DNA from: SAR202 cluster bacterium
GTDB taxonomy: Bacteria; Chloroflexota; Dehalococcoidia; Lucifugimonadales; UBA3495
DNA length: 10,174 nucleotides
Direction of reading: 5' to 3'
Assembly (NCBI GenBank): GCA_009392095.1
Contig: VFHF01000178.1
Span: forward strand, 1-10,174
A program made the translations under genes and the position numbers. Shown here piece after piece: positions 6,434 through 10,174 of this stretch (its first letter is position 1; each line of letters begins with the position of its first letter). The notes beneath the pieces are model-generated. The model was not told the origin of the DNA. It saw only the letters and a program-made list of their open reading frames with translations, and ran no database searches.

Positions 6434-6817
6434 ATGACCGATGATTTCAGGCAGCGGGTAGAAGCCGCCAAGGGGCAAACTACGCCCGTCGAAGTTACCA
6501 TTTCAAAAGAACAGATGGACGCGGAACCCAAGATACTGTTGATCGAGACACGTCTTAAAGAGAACGTCCCGCTCAGCGAGCAGGCTGAAAACGTGGTTTT
6601 CATGTCGGTTGAAGACTTGGACGCGGCGGCTGAAGACCGTTCCAAGCTGGACCCGAGGCTTTCGGACCCAAACGTACAGATCATCACAACTTGAAAACTT
6701 GGAAACAGGGCCGCCGTGGGCGCCCAGATACTCCAAGACATGGGATTCGACAACGTGACATACATGGTCGGCGGGATGACCGCTTGGAAAGAAGCCGGTC
6801 TGCCAACCAAGGAATAG
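6434..6817 (+). CDS. Single-domain rhodanese with selenocysteine at UGA 6692-6694
   Basis: Read through one TGA, the gene encodes 127 residues, the usual size of a single rhodanese domain. VTISKEQMD and ILLIETR (34-40) correspond to the N-terminal strand and the usual DVR motif. VQIITT leads into codon 87, TGA, followed by Lys-Leu-Gly-Asn-Arg-Ala. Rhodaneses have CxxGxR(S/T) here, so the TGA replaces the sulfur-carrying catalytic Cys, giving UKLGNR. The frame stays open through ILQDMGFDNV, the GGMTAWKEAGLP C-terminal signature (113-124) and TAG. A SECIS-like fold follows the TGA. Known rhodaneses transfer sulfane sulfur; a Sec version might handle selenium or act as a reductase. The ATG at 6434 is chosen over 6398 because GGGGAGG lies 8 nt upstream. 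The GHIPGA segment is not recognisable. The alternative is a pseudogene, less likely given the TGA position. A cysteine hydrolase gene starts 37 nt downstream, perhaps cotranscribed. Confidence 0.87.
6692..6737 (+). promoter_or_regulatory. UGA-Sec codon with bacterial SECIS-like structure (rhodanese gene)
   Basis: After TGA (6692-6694) a lower stem CTTGGA (6698-6703) / TCCAAG (6732-6737) pairs perfectly. Inside it, GGGC (6708-6711) pairs with GCCC (6722-6725). A bulged C6721 then allows C6712-G6720, leaving the loop GCCGTGG (6713-6719). The apical loop starts 18 nt after the UGA and its first base is G. A bulged base in the upper stem is also a feature of the E. coli fdhF element. Geometry fits the bacterial SECIS rules, though the upper stem is short. 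Confidence 0.72.
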
Positions 6818-6854
6818 ATTAGGTGTAAGACGGAACAACCTTAGGCGGTGAGTT

Positions 6855-7577
6855 ATGGCCGAGCGAGTTTGGGACAAGTTTCTTACTGATCAAGACCGGG
6901 AACACGTGGCGATGGGCGAGAACAAGCACGTGGGCTTTGGCGAGAAGCCGGCCCTGCTGCTGATTGACCTCTTTCGGTGGGTGTTCGGTGACCGGCCCCA
7001 GCCTATCCTGGAGGCTACCAAAGATTGGCCGGCCAGTTGCGGTCTGGCCGCCTGGGACGCCATCCGCCCGATTCAGACCGTCCTAAAAGCGGCCCGTGAT
7101 GCCGGCATCCCCGTGATTCACGCAACCGGACGCGACGATGACGGCCTGGCTGGCTGGAGCACGGGCCGGCAGGTCTACGGCAACCAAGACCGGAGTCCGG
7201 AAGCACTGGAACGCCGCAACCGACGCAATGACATCATTGACGAGGTAGCTCCCATCGACGGCGAGCCGATCATGCGCAAAGACTCTCCCAGCGCTTTCTG
7301 GGGAACACCTCTGATCGGCCACCTGACCGCCCATAACGTGGACACCATCATCGCCGTGGGCGAGACCACCAGCGGCTGCGTCAGGGCCAGCGTTCTGGAC
7401 GGCTGCACCAACCGGTTCCGCATGATCGTCGTGGAAGAAGGTGTGTTTGACCGGCACGAAGCCGCCCACGCCATCAACCTGTTCGATATGAACCAGAAAT
7501 ACGCCGATGTCCTGCCTCTGGCCGACGTGCTGGAGTACCTGGGAGAGGTTGGTGCCAAGCGCGGCACGGCAGTCTGA
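6855..7577 (+). CDS. Isochorismatase-family cysteine hydrolase
   Basis: The 240-residue protein has the isochorismatase-like fold with a complete catalytic triad: Asp38 in ALLLIDLF, Lys142 in IMRKDSPSAFWGT, and nucleophile Cys175 in VGETTSGCVRASVLDG. The ordering and spacing are those of N-carbamoylsarcosine amidase, maleamate amidohydrolase and related amidases, which split C-N bonds through a thioester. The 30-residue N-terminal extension is common in that branch. The precise substrate cannot be read. It is probably cytoplasmic, since no signal peptide is seen. AGGCGG (6843-6848) precedes the ATG by 6 nt. The gene starts 37 nt after the selenorhodanese stop on the same strand with no terminator between, so the two may share a transcript. 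It ends with TGA used as an ordinary stop. Confidence 0.92.
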   Translation: MAERVWDKFLTDQDREHVAMGENKHVGFGEKPALLLIDLFRWVFGDRPQPILEATKDWPASCGLAAWDAIRPIQTVLKAARDAGIPVIHATGRDDDGLAGWSTGRQVYGNQDRSPEALERRNRRNDIIDEVAPIDGEPIMRKDSPSAFWGTPLIGHLTAHNVDTIIAVGETTSGCVRASVLDGCTNRFRMIVVEEGVFDRHEAAHAINLFDMNQKYADVLPLADVLEYLGEVGAKRGTAV

Positions 7578-7578
7578 C

Positions 7579-7612
7579 CCAATCATGCCGGGGAGACGGC
7601 CTGGTTGATTGG
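7579..7612 (+). repeat. Inverted repeat overlapping the rpsU -35 box
   Basis: CCAATCA (7579-7585) pairs with TGATTGG (7606-7612). Inside, GCCG (7587-7590) pairs with CGGC (7597-7600) around a 6-nt loop. The outer right arm overlaps TTGATT, the -35 box of the rpsU promoter candidate. It could be a weak terminator for the upstream hydrolase gene (no T run follows) or an operator. Confidence 0.4.
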
Positions 7613-7633
7613 AAATCGTGCCTGTGGTAAATT
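7605..7633 (+). promoter_or_regulatory. Extended -10 promoter for rpsU
   Basis: TTGATT (7605-7610), a 17-nt spacer and TAAATT (7628-7633), with TGG directly before the -10 box as an extended element. The leader to the ATG at 7673 would be about 33 nt. Confidence 0.6.
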
Positions 7634-7672
7634 AGCTCTAACTAGATAGACCGGCAACGGTCGGAGATTCGA

Positions 7673-7861
7673 ATGGCATACGTGACCCCTCGCGATGGCG
7701 AGAACCCGGAGAGCCTAGTAAATCGGTTCCGGGCTTCGGTACAGCACTCCGGGATCCTGCGGGAACTCAAGGACCGCCGCTTCTTCCGCTCCAAGGCGCA
7801 GAAAGAGCGATTGGCCGCCCAGAGAGCCGCTCGCCGTCGCCGTCGCCAGAACCGCAGGTAA
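7673..7861 (+). CDS. rpsU: 30S ribosomal protein bS21
   Basis: The 62-residue, very basic protein matches bS21. It has N-terminal Val-Thr-Pro-Arg-Asp-Gly-Glu-Asn-Pro-Glu-Ser-Leu, then a helix NRFRASVQHSGILRELKDRR (22-41) with Phe following, and a C-terminal Arg-rich tail ending RRRRQNRR. In other bacteria bS21 sits on the 30S platform near the anti-Shine-Dalgarno and helps initiation. Length is in the normal range (about 57-70). GGAG (7663-7666) lies 6 nt before the ATG. The gene has its own promoter and two following terminator candidates, so it is probably monocistronic. The stop is TAA. Confidence 0.93.
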   Translation: MAYVTPRDGENPESLVNRFRASVQHSGILRELKDRRFFRSKAQKERLAAQRAARRRRRQNRR

Positions 7862-7880
7862 GAACGCCGACAAGACCCTG

Positions 7881-7914
7881 ACCCGCACCGAATCGTGCCT
7901 GGGTTTGGGTTTTT
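7881..7914 (+). terminator. Intrinsic terminator after rpsU
   Basis: ACCCGCAC (7881-7888) pairs with GTGC (7895-7898) and GGGT (7901-7904) with a 2-nt CT bulge, around a 6-nt loop. A T-rich tract TTGGGTTTTT follows. Its place 20 nt after the rpsU stop fits an intrinsic terminator, somewhat weakened by the bulge and interrupted T run. Confidence 0.55.
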
Positions 7915-7945
7915 GCACACAGTCTTAGCAGAAATGCAATTACCG

Positions 7946-7969
7946 GGCGGCTTTTAAGCCGCCTGTTTT
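7946..7969 (+). terminator. Second intrinsic terminator after rpsU
   Basis: GGCGGCTT (7946-7953) and AAGCCGCC (7956-7963) form a strong GC stem with a very short centre (in practice a TTTA loop on a 7-bp stem), followed by TGTTTT. It probably backs up the terminator just upstream and insulates the FmdB promoter. Confidence 0.7.
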
Positions 7970-8045
7970 GCTGAAGGCCAAATCCCAAGGTTATTACCGG
8001 TTTTTCTTCAAGCATCGACGTTGAGGGGTACGGCAATCAGGTGCG

Positions 8046-8074
8046 TTGACAGCTATAAGTGCCGCTGGTAGATT
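8046..8074 (+). promoter_or_regulatory. Extended -10 promoter for the FmdB-type gene
   Basis: A perfect TTGACA (8046-8051), a 17-nt spacer and TAGATT (8069-8074, four of six), preceded by TGG as extended -10. Predicted leader is about 60 nt to the start at 8143. It lies beyond the two rpsU terminators. Confidence 0.65.
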
Positions 8075-8142
8075 GGATTAGTTGGCCTTAGCACTTAACC
8101 CTATGGAACTGCCAAAGGGTCATCATATACAGGAGAGTGCCC

Positions 8143-8535
8143 GTGCCTCGTTACGATTACCGCTGCGAAAGCTGCAAAACAGAATTCGAATTGGTGCAGT
8201 CCTTCGCAGAAGCTGGCAAAGGCACCTGCCCGGCGTGTGCCGGAAAGGGCCAACGGGTCTATCACGCGGTCCCCGTCATCTACAAAGGTAGCGGTTTCTA
8301 CACCACCGACTACGGGAGGCCGAAGACTCCGTCGGAAAGCAAGAGCGGCTCCAGCGAAAGCTCATCTTCGTCTGACTCAAAACCTTCTGATTCCAATTCT
8401 TCCGGCGACTCTAAGTCGTCCACTGATTCGAAATCGGACACGGCCACCAAATCCGCCAGCGACAGCTCACCCAGTTCTTCGTCTGAGTCTAGCAGCAACA
8501 GCAGCTCCTCCTCCACTCCCGCAAGCTCCAGCTAG
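8143..8535 (+). CDS. FmdB-type zinc ribbon protein with long Ser-rich tail
   Basis: The 130-residue protein opens with the FmdB/CxxC_CXXC_SSSS signature: MPRYDYRCESC, then TEFELVQ, then CPAC. The two CxxC pairs (Cys9/Cys12 and Cys30/Cys33) would bind one zinc ion. VPVIYKGSGFYTTDYGRP (45-62) is the conserved follow-up in this family. Residues 65-130 are a low-complexity Ser/Asp/Lys tail with many poly-Ser runs, probably disordered. The family is called regulatory from its link to amidase and formamidase operons, but its molecular role is not established. GTG at 8143 is the chosen start, 6 nt after AGGAGA (8131-8136). A GTG at 8137 abuts that site and would be too close, and it would spoil the usual MPxYxYRC N-terminus. 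Downstream lies dtd. Confidence 0.9.
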   Translation: MPRYDYRCESCKTEFELVQSFAEAGKGTCPACAGKGQRVYHAVPVIYKGSGFYTTDYGRPKTPSESKSGSSESSSSSDSKPSDSNSSGDSKSSTDSKSDTATKSASDSSPSSSSESSSNSSSSSTPASSS

Positions 8536-8625
8536 GAAACTAGTTTTTGGCCTACTGTGCCTTGCCTGCGCTACGTTCGGTTACTGTATTCCCCTTTGCC
8601 TTCCCAAAGGGTTGTTGAGTTTTTC

Positions 8626-9090
8626 ATGAGGGCATTGGTCCAGAGGGTTACCAAAGCTTCGGTTGCCGTTGCCGGCGAGACTGCCGGCGAAATCGGCCCC
8701 GGTCTGGTCGTCCTGCTGGGTGTCTCCAAGGAAGACGACGAGGCCGACGCCGAATACCTGGTGGAAAAGACCGCCAACCTCAGGGTCTTCGCCGACGATG
8801 AGAACCGGTTCAACCGTTCCGCATTGGACATTGGGGCTGAGGTTTTAGTCGTGAGCCAGTTCACCCTCTACGCCGAGACGCGCAAGGGAAGGCGGCCCGA
8901 CTTCAACCAGGCAGCAGGCCCCGAGGACGCCAAACGTCTCTACGAACATACGGTGCGGTTGTTCCGGGACAAAGGGTTGAAGGTGGGCACCGGAAGATTC
9001 CAAGAGCACATGCTGGTCAGCCTAGAGAACGACGGTCCGGTAACCCTGATGCTAGACAGCGCCGACCGGCAGCGCCCACGCCGGAGTTGA
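8626..9090 (+). CDS. dtd: D-aminoacyl-tRNA deacylase
   Basis: The 154-residue protein is a clear DTD. It starts MRALVQRVTKASV, then has GLVVLLGVSKEDDE, the KTANLRVFADDENRFNRS region, the active-site SQFTLYAETRKGRRPDF (84-100), and near the C-terminus the NDGPVTLMLD motif that holds the Gly-cisPro selector. Usual length is 145-155. The homodimeric cytoplasmic enzyme frees tRNA from D-amino acids and from mischarged glycine, as part of translation quality control. A frame open from 8557 would add 23 residues with no family match, so ATG 8626 is the start. The ribosome binding site is weak (AAAGGG about 14 nt upstream). It follows the FmdB-type gene by 90 nt with no clear terminator, so the two may be cotranscribed. 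It converges with nadC. Confidence 0.95.
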   Translation: MRALVQRVTKASVAVAGETAGEIGPGLVVLLGVSKEDDEADAEYLVEKTANLRVFADDENRFNRSALDIGAEVLVVSQFTLYAETRKGRRPDFNQAAGPEDAKRLYEHTVRLFRDKGLKVGTGRFQEHMLVSLENDGPVTLMLDSADRQRPRRS

Positions 9091-9242
9091 TCTGGGGAGA
9101 CCAGACCGGCATCAAGAGAACAGGTGGTTCAACAAGGTCACTATGAGCGGTTTGGTGGGACAATTCTCCATTTCCGCTCCATCGCCAGGATCACTGGGTC
9201 GACTGGACTTACCATGGCCACTCCAATGAGTAGTCGGGACGG

Positions 9243-10097
9243 TTAGTCGAATTCTAAGTCTAGGCTGATGTCTAAGGCGTCGACTGAATGAGTCAGGCCG
9301 CCAATAGAGATCAGGTCCACGCCCGTTTCCGCTACCGCTCGCACGGTGTCGTAGGTGATGCCCCCAGAGGCTTCCACGATAGCCTGGTCCCCTATAACCA
9401 GCATGGCATCGGCCATCTCAGGTACCGACATGTTGTCCAGCATGATGATGTGGGCTCCGGCCTCGAGGGCTTCGGCCACCTGTTCCATGGTCTCAACCTC
9501 CACTTCCACCTTGATAGTATGGGAGGCGCTCGCCAAGGCCAATTGGATCACGTCTTTCAGGCCCATCTCCCGGAACCGGTTGGCTTGAATGTGATTGTCC
9601 TTGATCAGGATGCCATCGGCCAGGTTCAGACGGTGGTTGTAGCCGCCGCCCATGCGCACCGAGTATTTGTCCAGATAGCGATGGCCGGGGACGGTCTTGC
9701 GGGTGTCCACGATGCGGGCGTTGAGTCCAGCCACCGCTCGGACGTAGCGGTTCGTGTCAGAGGCGATTCCGCTCATGCGCTGCATGAAGTTCAGCGCGAT
9801 ACGCTCGGCCCTTAGTATGCCGGCCGCCGAACCGCGTACCACTGCGATGTCGTCTCCAGGTGAAAGCGGTGCGCCGTCTTCCAAGATGGCCTTGACTTCC
9901 AATGTTGGGTCAACCCGCTGAAAGACAGCGATGGCCACATCCACCCCGGCCAACACTCCTACGGCCTTGGCCCGCAGCATACCGGTTCCCTGTATCTCCA
10001 GAGGGACCACCGCCTGGGTTGTGGGGTCGTTGAACGTCTGATCTTCAGCGACCGCGGCATCGATCAACGCATAAACGTCTGGGGGAAATTGGGTCAT
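9243..10097 (-). CDS. nadC: Nicotinate-nucleotide pyrophosphorylase (quinolinate phosphoribosyltransferase)
   Basis: The 284-residue protein is a full-length NadC. The N-terminal part carries LRAKAVGVLAGVDVA and the conserved LNFMQRMSGIAS helix (102-113, with Arg107). The catalytic barrel has DTRKTVPGHR (131-140), the KYSVRMGGGYNHRLNL stretch (144-159), LIKDNHI (164-170), KVEVEVET (196-203), MLDNM and EASGGI (242-247). These residues bind quinolinate and PRPP. The enzyme makes nicotinate mononucleotide, CO2 and pyrophosphate, the last step of de novo pyridine ring supply for NAD, in the cytoplasm. AGGAAGG (10104-10110, complement) lies 6 nt before the ATG. A TACAAT -10-like box at 10147-10152 on the minus strand may be its promoter; the -35 region reaches the window edge. 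nadA and nadB are not in the window. Confidence 0.97.
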   Translation of the reverse strand: MTQFPPDVYALIDAAVAEDQTFNDPTTQAVVPLEIQGTGMLRAKAVGVLAGVDVAIAVFQRVDPTLEVKAILEDGAPLSPGDDIAVVRGSAAGILRAERIALNFMQRMSGIASDTNRYVRAVAGLNARIVDTRKTVPGHRYLDKYSVRMGGGYNHRLNLADGILIKDNHIQANRFREMGLKDVIQLALASASHTIKVEVEVETMEQVAEALEAGAHIIMLDNMSVPEMADAMLVIGDQAIVEASGGITYDTVRAVAETGVDLISIGGLTHSVDALDISLDLEFD

Positions 10098-10174
10098 GAC
10101 AAGCCTTCCTTACTCTCGATAAAAGCCCGGTGAATCGACAGGCGCAATTGTACCGCAAGTGCCGTAGCTGGGCC

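Noticed and set aside
9091..9242. Possible small gene or terminator between dtd and nadC
   Set aside because: There is only a 5-bp hairpin (TCTGG/CCAGA) without a T run, and no coding frame with a ribosome binding site or recognisable sequence.
9288..9815. Open frame of 175 codons opposite nadC
   Set aside because: It is antisense to a clearly conserved gene and shows no family signature.

Overview
The window looks like a stretch of bacterial chromosome with a moderately GC-rich genome. The best guess is a marine Chloroflexota (SAR202/Dehalococcoidia-like). That rests on a luciferase-like flavin monooxygenase, a family known to be expanded in SAR202, and on the general gene mix (FmdB zinc ribbon, bS21, lipoproteins). 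No ribosomal RNA is present to confirm it. No phage, IS element, CRISPR array or tRNA was seen.

The main result is two genes that ordinary gene calling would break. Each has a single in-frame TGA exactly at the catalytic cysteine, and each TGA is followed at the right distance by a hairpin with the geometry of a bacterial selenocysteine insertion element. The first (2367-3218) is a lipoprotein with a TlpA/ResA-like thioredoxin domain whose CxxC becomes UPVC. The second (6434-6817) is a single-domain rhodanese whose CxxGxR loop becomes UKLGNR. Several other genes here end with TGA, so TGA is a normal stop in this organism and must be recoded locally. By contrast, 3347-3807 is a true pseudogene: a zincin-like protein has lost the segment around HExxH, shifted frame and gained a TGA at a non-catalytic site.

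Layout. 1-262 is an AT-rich promoter region. 263-1093 encodes a hendecad-repeat coiled-coil protein. It shares a terminator at 1124-1155 with a convergent TPR protein (1190-2068, minus). 2069-2366 is a divergent intergenic region. 2367-3218 is the selenothioredoxin lipoprotein, followed by the pseudogene. An alpha/beta hydrolase (minus) is divergent from a luciferase-like monooxygenase (4769-5809), which converges on an FKBP-type prolyl isomerase lipoprotein (5837-6286, minus). Next come the selenorhodanese and, 37 nt downstream, an isochorismatase-family cysteine hydrolase. Then follow ribosomal protein bS21, an FmdB-type zinc ribbon protein with a long Ser tail, D-aminoacyl-tRNA deacylase, and convergent nadC (minus).

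The genes do not form one pathway. A redox and sulfur theme links the thioredoxin-like lipoprotein (outside the cytoplasm) and the rhodanese (cytoplasm). Housekeeping genes (rpsU, dtd, nadC) fill the right end. Four promoter candidates share a TTGACA-like -35 box and a 17-nt spacer, and three of them also carry an extended -10 TGn.
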